The notes under the pieces: model-generated | Told to the model about the DNA's origin: nothing | Seen by the model: only the letters and a program-made list of their open reading frames with translations | The model's database searches: none | Shown here: piece after piece, positions 1 through 6,238 of the stretch | Position numbering within the stretch: the first letter of the stretch is position 1 | Layout of the letters: each line of letters starts with the position of its first letter | Translations under genes and position numbers: made by a program | Source of the DNA: Deltaproteobacteria bacterium | GTDB taxonomy: Bacteria > UBA10199 > 2-02-FULL-44-16 | Reading direction: 5' to 3' | Length of the DNA: 8,224 bases | NCBI GenBank assembly: GCA_016203825.1 | Contig: JACQMA010000027.1 | Span: 1 to 8,224, forward strand

Positions 1-1116
1 ATACTTGTCTTCAATCTCCTGCCATGGATTGGGAAGAATTTGTTTGAGTCCCAACGAAATACGCTTCTGATCGAGATCGATATCAAGGACGATCGCATCG
101 ACCTCCTGCCCCACCGACAAGACCTTCGAGGGGTGCTTCACTTTTTTGCTCCACGTCATTTCGGAAATATGAATGAGGCCTTCCACGCCATCAGCCAACT
201 GCACAAAGGCGCCGTAGTCGGTCAGACTCACCACTTTGCCATGGACGCGCGAACCGACGATAAAGGTATTTTCGACATCGGCCCAAGGATCAGCGAGGAG
301 CTGCTTGTAGCCCAGGGAAACCTTATTGGTATCACGATCAAACTTGAGGACCACCACGCGAATTTCGTCGCCCACCTTGAAGAGCTCGGAGGGGTGACCA
401 ACGCGACCCCACGACATATCCGTCACATGGAGAAGACCATCAATGCCACCGAGGTCCACGAAGACACCATAATCGGTGATATTTTTGACCACGCCATTAA
501 AGATTTGCCCTTCACTCAAATGGGCAAGGGTCTCCGTGCGCATCGACTCCCGCTCCTTTTCCAAGAGGACTTTGCGGGAAAGAACGACATTGCCACGGCG
601 TTTGTTGAGTTTGATGATCTTGAAACGATACGTTTGTCGCAAATACCGATCGAGGTTTTTCGCAGGACGAAGATCGATTTGTGATCCGGGAAGAAAGGCA
701 CGAACACCGATGTCCACCGAAAGTCCACCTTTGACCTTGGCGACCACAATGCCTTCGACCTCGCTATCCTTCTCGGCGATTTCAACGAGACGATCCCAGG
801 TGCGCATGGCATCAGCGCGTTCCTTCGAAAGGATCAGCGCCCCTTCATCGTTTTCGAGGCTTTCAATGAGGATGTCGACCTTCTCACCCACTTGCGCGGT
901 CAATTCCCCGCGGGCATTCTTAAATTCTGAAATGGGAACTTCGCCTTCGGACTTGAAACCAATATCCACCACCACGGAATCGCGCGTCACGCGCACGACC
1001 TTTCCCTTCACCAGCTCGCCTTCCTTTAGCACCACCCCTTGCATGCTCTTTTCAAACAACTCCGCAAACGGGTTGGCCCGCTGCTTCTCCGTCGGTTCAA
1101 TATGGACTGGACTCAC
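1..1116 (-). CDS. rpsA: Ribosomal protein S1, 3'-truncated by window edge
   Basis: S1 binds mRNA on the small ribosomal subunit through repeated S1 (OB-fold) domains and helps load mRNAs with weak Shine-Dalgarno sites. The 372 codons present hold four S1 repeats, at about residues 35-103, 121-186, 207-275 and 292-360. Tell-tale motifs include GVVKNITDYGVFVDLGGIDG, HVTDMSWGRVGHPSEL, VSLGYKQL and HISEMTW. The sequence aligns with E. coli S1 from its N-terminus to the end of its fourth domain, so roughly the last third (usual length about 550-580 residues) lies beyond position 1. I chose the GTG at 1114-1116 because a strong Shine-Dalgarno site (GGGAGGAA) lies 8 nt upstream and the N-terminus MSPVHIEPTEKQRANPF leads into the conserved FAELFEKS segment. 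E. coli rpsA, by contrast, is known for a weak Shine-Dalgarno site. The identification is firm; only the 3' end is unknown. Confidence 0.97.
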   Translation of the reverse strand, partial: MSPVHIEPTEKQRANPFAELFEKSMQGVVLKEGELVKGKVVRVTRDSVVVDIGFKSEGEVPISEFKNARGELTAQVGEKVDILIESLENDEGALILSKERADAMRTWDRLVEIAEKDSEVEGIVVAKVKGGLSVDIGVRAFLPGSQIDLRPAKNLDRYLRQTYRFKIIKLNKRRGNVVLSRKVLLEKERESMRTETLAHLSEGQIFNGVVKNITDYGVFVDLGGIDGLLHVTDMSWGRVGHPSELFKVGDEIRVVVLKFDRDTNKVSLGYKQLLADPWADVENTFIVGSRVHGKVVSLTDYGAFVQLADGVEGLIHISEMTWSKKVKHPSKVLSVGQEVDAIVLDIDLDQKRISLGLKQILPNPWQEIEDKY

Positions 1117-1122
1117 GCTGTA

Positions 1123-1130
1123 TTCCTCCC
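1123..1130 (-). promoter_or_regulatory. Strong Shine-Dalgarno site of rpsA
   Basis: The minus strand reads GGGAGGAA at 1130-1123, with 8 nt between GGAGG and the GTG at 1116. The match to the anti-Shine-Dalgarno sequence is near perfect and fixes the GTG as the start, over the ATG 24 codons further in. Confidence 0.85.
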
Positions 1131-1160
1131 TCTTTCTTTTTATTTTTCAGTGCGTTGGAA

Positions 1161-1191
1161 GACACCGAAGGTGCCTCCCTTAATGGGCACC
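1161..1191 (-). promoter_or_regulatory. rpsA leader with two mutually exclusive hairpins
   Basis: In the minus-strand transcript, GGTGCC (1191-1186) can pair with GGCACC (1175-1170) across a 10-nt loop. The same GGCACC can instead pair with the next segment, GGTGTC (1166-1161), across a 3-nt TTC loop, using one G-U pair. Only one hairpin can form at a time. The element lies about 45 nt upstream of the rpsA start. S1 is known to control its own translation through leader structure in enterobacteria; a similar role here is inference. Neither hairpin is followed by a U-run in the rpsA direction, so it does not look like a terminator of this transcript. Confidence 0.4.
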
Positions 1192-1205
1192 CTTTTGTTT
1201 GTCAA
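1177..1205 (-). promoter_or_regulatory. Possible sigma-70 promoter of rpsA
   Basis: A perfect -35 hexamer TTGACA lies on the minus strand at 1205-1200. At a 17-bp spacer the -10 position reads TAAGGG, which is poor. The -35 is the only good evidence. The position, between tRNA-Gly and rpsA, is sensible for an rpsA promoter. Confidence 0.3.
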
Positions 1206-1245
1206 AGGGAATCTTTTGAAAAATTGGGGGGTTAGAACGAAACTG

Positions 1246-1317
1246 AGCGGGAGACGGGGTTCGAACCCGCGACTTTCACGTTGGCAACGTGACGCTCTAC
1301 CACTGAGCTACTCCCGC
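1246..1317 (-). tRNA. tRNA-Gly, anticodon GCC
   Basis: The 72-nt cloverleaf is complete. The acceptor stem GCGGGAG/CTCCCGC has seven perfect pairs. The D arm is GCTC-AGTGGTA-GAGC. The anticodon stem TCACG/CGTGA encloses the loop TTGCCAA, so the anticodon is GCC, reading GGC and GGU. The T arm is GCGGG-TTCGAAC-CCCGT with one G-U pair. The discriminator base is U, as expected for tRNA-Gly. CCA is not encoded (TCAG follows), so a CCA-adding enzyme is required. The gene lies downstream of pgsA on the same strand, as glyW (same anticodon) does in E. coli. Confidence 0.97.
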
Positions 1318-1399
1318 GAAAATTTGGCGACAGCAAATTTTCCCCGAAAAACGTGAACGAAGAACGGTAGTGTCGCCAAATTTCGTTCTTCGTCCACGT
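1318..1399 (-). repeat. Interlocking inverted repeats upstream of tRNA-Gly
   Basis: Three stems can be drawn in these 82 bases. Stem 1 pairs 1384-1399 with 1351-1366: 16 positions, one of which is a G-U pair on the minus-strand RNA but an A-C mismatch on the plus strand. Stem 2 pairs 1371-1383 with 1320-1332 as 13 perfect base pairs (AAATTTGGCGACA). Its first arm lies inside the loop of stem 1 and its second arm outside, so the two stems cross. Stem 3 pairs 1334-1342 with 1318-1326 (9 perfect pairs, 7-nt loop), competes with stem 2 and abuts the first base of the tRNA. The G-U pair suggests that minus-strand RNA is the relevant form. Function is unknown: a 5' processing signal, a regulatory switch or a dispersed repeat are all possible. 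Confidence 0.6.
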
Positions 1400-1416
1400 T
1401 ATTCGTTACTTCGGAA

Positions 1417-1447
1417 CAAGAAAACAAAAATCTGTCAAGTCCTTGAC
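1417..1447 (-). terminator. Weak candidate terminator at the end of pgsA
   Basis: On the minus strand GTCAA (1447-1443) and TTGAC (1438-1434) form a 5-bp stem with the 4-nt loop GGAC, spanning the pgsA stop codon. A T-rich run (GATTTTTGTTTTC) follows. The stem is short and AT-rich, so read-through into tRNA-Gly is likely even if it works. Confidence 0.3.
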
Positions 1448-1995
1448 CTTCTCCCTATTTCACGAAAGAAACCAATCGTATAATGAAGGCCTGAGGCGGC
1501 GGAGAGGACGAGCGATGGGAGCAGGAAGATCCAACCGATTACCTTCCAGTTGATCCCCCAGAACGGGTAGTACAGCAGAAGCGCCAACGTCGAGACCGAA
1601 AGACACGCTGACTTATATTTTCCCGCACGGGACGCCGCGATCACAATCCCCTGCTCCACAGCAATTCCACGGAGTGTCGTCACCATGGTCTCACGCACCA
1701 AAAAAATGACCACGATCCAGGCGGGCAAATGCTCCAAAGGAATCATCATGATTTGGGCGGTGAGGGTTAAGAGCTTATCCGCCAAGGGATCCAAAAATTT
1801 GCCAAACGTGCTCGTGTGTTTCGACCGACGGGCAAGATAGCCATCAAGAAGATCGGAACTCATGGCGACCGCAAACAAAAGAAAGGCCCACAGGGAAAGA
1901 TCAAAGTGCATCAACACGACCAAGATCGGCAGCGTCGCCATGCGACCGATCGTGATGCAATTGGGAAGACTCAAATAGCGTTCCGGGGCTGCCAT
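1435..1995 (-). CDS. pgsA: CDP-diacylglycerol--glycerol-3-phosphate 3-phosphatidyltransferase
   Basis: PgsA is an inner-membrane enzyme that joins CDP-diacylglycerol and glycerol-3-phosphate to make phosphatidylglycerophosphate, the committed step towards phosphatidylglycerol and cardiolipin. The 186-residue length is typical. The CDP-alcohol phosphotransferase signature is complete: D48-x2-D51-G52-x2-A55-R56-x8-G65-x3-D69-x3-D73, whose aspartates bind metal and substrate. PgsA-type features are the N-terminal LSLPNCITIGRM, RETMVTTLRG at 101-110 and ASRAGKYKS at 121-129. Hydrophobic segments at about 21-45, 80-100, 130-150 and 152-172 fit a multi-pass membrane protein. The ATG at 1995 is the only reasonable start, because an in-frame TGA lies shortly upstream with no other ATG between. 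It has no clear Shine-Dalgarno site. tRNA-Gly(GCC) lies downstream on the same strand. Confidence 0.95.
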   Translation of the reverse strand: MAAPERYLSLPNCITIGRMATLPILVVLMHFDLSLWAFLLFAVAMSSDLLDGYLARRSKHTSTFGKFLDPLADKLLTLTAQIMMIPLEHLPAWIVVIFLVRETMVTTLRGIAVEQGIVIAASRAGKYKSACLSVSTLALLLYYPFWGINWKVIGWIFLLPSLVLSAASGLHYTIGFFREIGRRSRT

Positions 1996-2003
1996 GATGG
2001 CGA

Positions 2004-2032
2004 GTTGTGGCGAAGAATGGAGTCCATGTCAA
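2004..2032 (-). promoter_or_regulatory. Possible promoter of pgsA
   Basis: TTGACA (perfect -35) lies on the minus strand at 2032-2027. A 17-bp spacer leads to CACAAC at 2009-2004, a weak -10 (3 of 6). The -10 ends 8 nt before the pgsA ATG, so a transcript from it would be almost leaderless, which would fit the missing Shine-Dalgarno site. Speculative. Confidence 0.25.
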
Positions 2033-2063
2033 AAGGATTCACCTGAAAAGAATTGCTTGCACG

Positions 2064-2090
2064 GGATTCTTCACTGGGCTCAGAATGACA
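2064..2090. repeat. Dispersed-repeat-like motif (TGTCATTCTGAG...GAAGAATC type)
   Basis: On the minus strand this 27-bp stretch begins TGTCATTCTGAG and ends GAAGAATCC, with CCCAGT between. I recall this pattern, with GCGAAGC-like centres, as a short repeat scattered through many environmental bacterial genomes; that is from memory and not searched. ATTCT and AGAAT form a small inverted repeat around the centre. It ends 4 bp before the nadB start codon and occupies the place where a Shine-Dalgarno site should be. Confidence 0.5.
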
Positions 2091-2094
2091 ACGT

Positions 2095-3666
2095 ATGAAC
2101 GATACGTTCGATCACTTGGTCTTGGGAAGCGGTATTGCGGGACTTGCCCACGCGCTGACCCTTTCCCGTCGGGGTTCCGTTGCCATCGTCACGAAGCGCG
2201 AGGCCAAAGAGACCTCGACGGCTTACGCCCAAGGCGGCATCGCCGCGGTCATGAGTTCAACCGATTCCTTTGAGCAGCATGTCGCCGACACGCTCTCTTC
2301 CGGATGCGGACTGTGTCATGAAGACGTCGTCCGCATGGTCGTGGAAGAAGGTCCCCGACACATTCGGCGGCTCATCGAGTGGGGTGTCCATTTTACGGCT
2401 GGTGAGCAAACCCCTTTTGATCTGACGCGAGAGGGAGGACACGGCGAGCGTCGCATCCTTCACGCGGGCGACTCGACCGGTCGCGAAATTGAGCGTGCCC
2501 TCCTTGCGGCCGTCGCCCAAGAACCCAACATCACCCTCCTGGAACACCACATGGGCATCGATCTGATCACCGCAAACCATCGCTGTGTTGGAGCCCATAT
2601 CCTCGACACGCAAACAAACGACGTCCACACGATTGCCGCAAAAACGATGCTGCTCGCGACCGGTGGTGCGGGAAAAGTTTACCTCTACACGAGCAATCCC
2701 GACATCGCCTCGGGAGATGGACTCGCCATGGCGTATCGCGCGGGAGCGAAGGTCGCGAATCTCGAATTTGTGCAATTTCACCCGACGTGTCTCTTTCATC
2801 CTCAGGCGAAATCATTTCTGATCTCGGAGGCCGTGCGCGGTGAAGGCGGCATCTTGCGCACCGTACGCGGCGAACCGTTTATGAAGCGCTACGACCAACG
2901 AGGCGAACTTGCTACCCGCGATATTGTCGCCCGTGCAATCGACACGGAACTCAAAACCCATGGTGACGACTTTGTCCTCCTCGACATCAGCCATAAGCCG
3001 GCGGCGGTCATTCGCGAGCGATTCCCGATGATTCACGAAACCTGTCTCCGTTATGGCATCGACATGACGCGCGAACCGATTCCCGTCGTCCCCGCGGCAC
3101 ATTATTTTTGTGGCGGTATCCAAACTGATGCCTGGGGACAAACATCCCTCCCGGGACTTTTTGCCGCGGGCGAAGTCGCCGCGACGGGGCTCCACGGCGC
3201 GAATCGTCTCGCCTCCAATTCGCTGCTCGAGGCGGTCGTCTTTGCGACACGCTCGGCAGACAAGGCGGCCCAAGACGCGCGCCACTCTTCCCATCGTCCC
3301 CTTCCACCGTGGGATAGTCTCGGCACGACCAACAGCGACGAAGAAGTCGTGATCACTCAAAACTGGGACGAGATCCGCCGCACGATGTGGAATTATGTGG
3401 GCATTGTGCGATCAACGAAACGCTTGCTGCGTGCAAAAAAACGCATCGATCTGCTGCAGGATGAGATTCGCGAATACTACTGGAACTTTCGTGTCACCAA
3501 GAACCTCCTGGAACTGCGCAACCTCGCCCTCGTCGCCGATCTCGTGATCCAATCGGCCTTGCTCCGCAAAGAAAGCCGCGGGCTTCATTATACGATTGAT
3601 GAGCCTGAGCAGAAGGAAACGTACCGAAGCGATACGATCCTATCGAACCCGCCAGGAAAGGGTTGA
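2095..3666 (+). CDS. nadB: L-aspartate oxidase
   Basis: NadB is a cytoplasmic FAD enzyme that oxidises L-aspartate to iminoaspartate, using oxygen or fumarate as acceptor. NadA then converts iminoaspartate to quinolinate for NAD synthesis. At 523 residues it is close to E. coli NadB (540) and similar throughout. The FAD-binding GSGIAGL is at 11-17, STAYAQGGIAAV at 41-52 and TREGGH at 111-116. HAGDSTGRE is at 123-131 and QFHPT at 227-231. The active-site TRDIVARAID begins at 274. AAHYFCGG is at 334-341 and HGANRLASNSLLE at 367-379. The C-terminal helical domain carries VGIVRSTKRL and LLELRNL. Residues matching the catalytic Glu, His and Arg positions (E113, H229, R275, H336, R371) are all present. 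The ATG at 2095 is needed to keep the Rossmann strand, but no Shine-Dalgarno site precedes it. nadA and nadC are not in the window. The 3' end overlaps the convergent minus-strand gene by 27 bp. Confidence 0.97.
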   Translation: MNDTFDHLVLGSGIAGLAHALTLSRRGSVAIVTKREAKETSTAYAQGGIAAVMSSTDSFEQHVADTLSSGCGLCHEDVVRMVVEEGPRHIRRLIEWGVHFTAGEQTPFDLTREGGHGERRILHAGDSTGREIERALLAAVAQEPNITLLEHHMGIDLITANHRCVGAHILDTQTNDVHTIAAKTMLLATGGAGKVYLYTSNPDIASGDGLAMAYRAGAKVANLEFVQFHPTCLFHPQAKSFLISEAVRGEGGILRTVRGEPFMKRYDQRGELATRDIVARAIDTELKTHGDDFVLLDISHKPAAVIRERFPMIHETCLRYGIDMTREPIPVVPAAHYFCGGIQTDAWGQTSLPGLFAAGEVAATGLHGANRLASNSLLEAVVFATRSADKAAQDARHSSHRPLPPWDSLGTTNSDEEVVITQNWDEIRRTMWNYVGIVRSTKRLLRAKKRIDLLQDEIREYYWNFRVTKNLLELRNLALVADLVIQSALLRKESRGLHYTIDEPEQKETYRSDTILSNPPGKG

Positions 3667-4218
3667 TGTCCCCAAGACACTTTGAAGTGTGAGTTTGGTA
3701 CGGCCACCCAAGTCTGTCTTGGGAAACACGACGCGATACGTACGCGACCAGCGATCGACGTACGGGTACATCACGGAGATGTATGGCGAAACGGGAATCA
3801 TTTCGATCGAGGTCGGACGAAGCTCTTCCCCCTGGCTCGTCGTCAGAATAACCTTCCAAAATGAATCCGGTTGCAAGCTGAACTCCTTGGCTTCATCGTG
3901 GGCATAGAGGGCTACAAAAAATTCCCACGTTTCCGCTTGGCGCTTTTCCGCTTCGGCGACCCATCGTGCGGCCTCGATCGGACCTAAGTGGTTGACCTCG
4001 ATATGTCGTTGCTCGTGAGCGTGACGGTAGGTGTCCGTAAAGAGAGATGCACGCCAAATGAGTTTGGCGTCAAAATTCTCGGCGGTATAGATCCGCCCAC
4101 GCTCCGTCACCTTCCGCAGCTCACCACGATAACTCGCCGCTTCACTCGCAGGAACAAAGGCAAGGAGAACGGTCAGTATGATTACAGAGACGATAGTGGT
4201 ACGGAAAGCGGTTGCCAT
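3640..4218 (-). CDS. Small exported protein of unknown function
   Basis: I do not recognise this family. The 192-residue product starts with a type I signal peptide: a basic residue (R6), a hydrophobic core at about 9-22 (IVSVIILTVLLAFV) and a likely cut after A27 (SEA|A). No lipobox cysteine, and no cysteine at all, is present. The mature part (about 165 residues) has a charged, helix-like middle rich in Glu, Lys, Arg and Ala (EAARWVAEAEKRQAETWEFF). The C-terminal half looks beta-rich (FWKVILTTSQGEELRP, SRTYRVVFPKTDLGG, TKLTLQSV). No catalytic motif is visible. I chose the ATG at 4218 over a GTG at 4287, because AGGAG lies 5 nt upstream and the signal peptide begins there. The gene overlaps the upstream hydrolase by 37 bp, so its ribosome-binding site lies in that coding region and translation is probably coupled. 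The 3' end overlaps nadB by 27 bp. Confidence 0.8.
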   Translation of the reverse strand: MATAFRTTIVSVIILTVLLAFVPASEAASYRGELRKVTERGRIYTAENFDAKLIWRASLFTDTYRHAHEQRHIEVNHLGPIEAARWVAEAEKRQAETWEFFVALYAHDEAKEFSLQPDSFWKVILTTSQGEELRPTSIEMIPVSPYISVMYPYVDRWSRTYRVVFPKTDLGGRTKLTLQSVLGTSTLSWRVR

Positions 4219-5075
4219 ACGGACTCCTGTGGTGATGTGGTGACGGATGGACGAGTGCTGCGATCGCGAAGACAAAGTTCCAACCACTGTTCCATATCGG
4301 AAAGGACCGGCGTGATGTCGCCTTCCGAAAAAAGATCATGACCCCTGTTGTCGTAAATCATCAGCTGATTGCCCGGCAGAGCCAAACGCGAAAAGAAATC
4401 ACGCGTTCCCTGGAAAGAAGCATGACGATCATCGTGGCCATGGAGCAGCAGCAGCGGAAGACGAAGTCGATACCCCAAGGGCATCAGGAGCGCAGTCACA
4501 CGTGCAATCTCGCGAGAGGTTCGAAGCGTCATCGATGAAAGGACATTTCGATCATCCGGAAGATTGCGTGCGGGAAGCCACGTACTGGCGAACGAACGCT
4601 TCGGCGCAATGACGGCCAGTTTCTCCGCCACGCGTTCCTTCCAGCGAGGCAACACCATGAGCGGCCGAAGGGGCAAGGACGCCGCAACTACACCACTCAC
4701 CCCACCTCGCTCGACGGCATACCACAAGGCCATGAGGGCCCCGACACCATGACCAATGAGATAGACCGGTGTTCGGGGGAGGAGACAGGCTTCGGAAGCT
4801 CCAATGATTTCGGCGAGGTCGTCGAGCCACGTTTCAAAGTGGTCAACATCACCCGATCGCCCACCGCTGCGACCGTGGCCGCGCTGATCGTACAAGGTGA
4901 TCGCGCAACCGCGACGTGAAAAATAATCGATCAAGGACCGTTGACGGCCGGCATGGTCACCGATGTCGTGGATGTAGATAAGAAGCGCGCGCGGATCGCG
5001 TGGAATCCAACGCTCGAAGACATACTCTGTTCCGTCACGAAAAACCGCACGCTTAATGGCAATATCTGTTTCCAC
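4182..5075 (-). CDS. Alpha/beta hydrolase fold protein (lysophospholipase-like), nucleophile Ser missing
   Basis: The 297-residue protein belongs to the serine-aminopeptidase / monoacylglycerol-lipase-like group (Hydrolase_4 type). An oxyanion-loop segment IHDIGDHAGR (35-44) matches the usual HGxGEHxGR. YDQRGHGRSGG is at 62-72 and FETWLDDL at 80-87. The strand-helix nucleophile elbow YLIGHGVGALMALW is at 105-118. The acid motif LHGHDDR at 211-217 gives D216 as likely catalytic Asp, and YDNRGHDLFSEGD at 241-253 gives H246. The elbow should read GHSxG but position 110 is Gly (codon 4746-4748, GGT). Ser would be AGT, a single-base difference. So the Asp and His remain but the nucleophile is absent, giving either a non-catalytic protein or a sequence error. 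There is no signal peptide, so it is probably cytoplasmic. A Ser/Thr/Pro-rich tail of about 25 residues follows the fold. The start is GTG, 20 bp after the dnaJ stop, without a clear Shine-Dalgarno site. Confidence 0.88.
   Translation of the reverse strand: METDIAIKRAVFRDGTEYVFERWIPRDPRALLIYIHDIGDHAGRQRSLIDYFSRRGCAITLYDQRGHGRSGGRSGDVDHFETWLDDLAEIIGASEACLLPRTPVYLIGHGVGALMALWYAVERGGVSGVVAASLPLRPLMVLPRWKERVAEKLAVIAPKRSFASTWLPARNLPDDRNVLSSMTLRTSREIARVTALLMPLGYRLRLPLLLLHGHDDRHASFQGTRDFFSRLALPGNQLMIYDNRGHDLFSEGDITPVLSDMEQWLELCLRDRSTRPSVTTSPQESVWQPLSVPLSSL
4224..4228 (-). promoter_or_regulatory. Shine-Dalgarno site fixing the exported protein's start
   Basis: AGGAG on the minus strand, 5 nt before the ATG at 4218, lies within the end of the hydrolase coding region. 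It supports the 4218 start, which gives a normal signal peptide, over the GTG at 4287. Confidence 0.65.
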
Positions 5076-5095
5076 GGTATTGAAGATGTAGCGGA

Positions 5096-6166
5096 TTAGT
5101 TTGATTCGCGCAACAATTGTTCCATGAGCTCACGTTGCCGCTTGCTGAGTTTTTTGGGCGTCACCACGACAAATTGAATCACCTCGTCGCCGCAGTGACC
5201 ATTGCGGACATTCGGGAATCCTTTCCCCTTGAGTCGCACTTCATCGCCATGTTGCGTCCCCGGCGGAATCCGAACCTGCGCGTCACCTTCGAACGTCGGC
5301 ACGGTGATCGTCGCGCCGAGCGTGGCTTGCGGAAACGAAATCGTCGCGCGACACACAACATCATCGTCGCGGCGTTCAAAAAAATCGTCCGGCTCGACAT
5401 GCACCATCACATAGAGATCGCCCGCGGGACCGCCATGATACCCTTCCTCCCCTTCATGACGAAGACACAGGCGCATGCCATCTTCGATTCCCGCCGGGAT
5501 GCTCACAGTGAGCTTTCGCGTCCGTCGCACACGACCTCCACCGCGACAATCGGGGCATGGCTTTTCGATCTTCTGCCCTTCACCGCGACAGTGAGGACAC
5601 GTCGTCTGCAGAACAAAGAACCCCTGGCGTTGGGTCACCTGTCCCGTTCCGGCACAGGCAAGACAGGGGATGGTTTTTGAACCCGGCGCCTGGCCGTTTC
5701 CATGGCAGGTGTCACAGGCACCTTCCTTGGTAAGGCTCACTTCTTTTTTGGTCCCGCTCGCTGATTCGCGGAACGTGATCGTCACATCGTGGCCCACATC
5801 ACGACCCGCCGCCGTACGACTGCGACGACGACCAGTCGCACCACCAAAACCCGTGAAACCCCCGCCAAAAAATTCCTCAAAGAGGCTCCCAAACGACGAA
5901 AAGACATCGGAAACATCGGTAAACCCTTGAAACCCTTGTCCCGCAAGGCCTTGATGTCCATAGCGGTCATACAGTTCACGCTTTTGCGGGTCCGAGAGAA
6001 CTTCATAGGCCTCTGAGGCCTCCTTAAAGCGCTCCTCGGCCTCTTTGTCTTCCGTGTTTCGATCGGGGTGATACTTGAGGGCCATCTGTCGGTAGGCCTT
6101 TTTGATCTCGGACATGTGGGCCGAGCGTTCGACCCCCAAAACATCATAATAATCGCGGCGAATCAT
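5096..6166 (-). CDS. dnaJ: Chaperone protein DnaJ (Hsp40)
   Basis: DnaJ delivers unfolded clients to DnaK and stimulates its ATPase. The 356-residue product has the full type I layout. The J domain is at about 4-70 with HPD at 33-35. A Gly/Phe-rich linker spans about 72-110. The zinc domain has four CxxCxGxG motifs starting at C151 (CDTCHGNG), C168 (CLACAGTG), C190 (CPHCRGEG) and C204 (CPDCRGGG). The C-terminal client-binding domains run from about 215 to 340. The ATG at 6166 is preferred over an in-frame TTG at 6220, because [12 protein letters not shown] is the usual N-terminus. GGAGGAG lies 11 nt upstream, and the TTG falls inside the predicted -35 box. It is slightly shorter than E. coli DnaJ (376). 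dnaJ is divergent from dnaK and is followed after 20 bp by a hydrolase gene, probably on the same transcript. Confidence 0.97.
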   Translation of the reverse strand: MIRRDYYDVLGVERSAHMSEIKKAYRQMALKYHPDRNTEDKEAEERFKEASEAYEVLSDPQKRELYDRYGHQGLAGQGFQGFTDVSDVFSSFGSLFEEFFGGGFTGFGGATGRRRSRTAAGRDVGHDVTITFRESASGTKKEVSLTKEGACDTCHGNGQAPGSKTIPCLACAGTGQVTQRQGFFVLQTTCPHCRGEGQKIEKPCPDCRGGGRVRRTRKLTVSIPAGIEDGMRLCLRHEGEEGYHGGPAGDLYVMVHVEPDDFFERRDDDVVCRATISFPQATLGATITVPTFEGDAQVRIPPGTQHGDEVRLKGKGFPNVRNGHCGDEVIQFVVVTPKKLSKRQRELMEQLLRESN

Positions 6167-6177
6167 AGATGGATGGA

Positions 6178-6184
6178 CTCCTCC
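6178..6184 (-). promoter_or_regulatory. Shine-Dalgarno site of dnaJ
   Basis: GGAGGAG on the minus strand, 11 nt upstream of the ATG at 6166. The spacing is a little long, but this is the only good site and it decides the start. Confidence 0.6.
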
Positions 6185-6191
6185 GGCGCTC

Positions 6192-6221
6192 GAAATGGGG
6201 CTCAGCACATCGAATGTCAAG
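6192..6221 (-). promoter_or_regulatory. Sigma-32-like heat-shock promoter of dnaJ
   Basis: The minus strand reads CTTGAC at 6221-6216, then a 15-bp spacer, then CCCCATTTC at 6200-6192. The E. coli RpoH consensus is CTTGAA, 13-17 bp, CCCCATnTA. The -10 is an almost exact match and the -35 matches 5 of 6. Transcription would start near 6185, leaving a leader of about 20 nt that contains the Shine-Dalgarno site. Confidence 0.6.
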
Positions 6222-6238
6222 AAAGATCAAGGCTTTGA

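Noticed and set aside
40..684. A 214-codon plus-strand open frame, and the overlapping one at 476-1183
   Set aside because: Both lie antisense to rpsA, whose four S1 repeats account for this DNA. Neither translation has recognisable domain features.
1170..1196. Rho-independent terminator on the plus strand (GGTGCC/GGCACC then CTTTTGTTTG)
   Set aside because: No plus-strand gene lies upstream that it could terminate. In the transcribed minus direction no U-run follows, so I treat it as rpsA leader structure.
4219..4287. GTG at 4287 as start of the exported protein
   Set aside because: It would bury the signal peptide behind 23 polar residues and has no good ribosome-binding site, whereas the ATG at 4218 has AGGAG 5 nt upstream.
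6166..6220. In-frame TTG at 6220 as the dnaJ start (18 extra residues)
   Set aside because: The TTG lies within the predicted -35 element, has no Shine-Dalgarno site, and adds residues foreign to the conserved DnaJ N-terminus.
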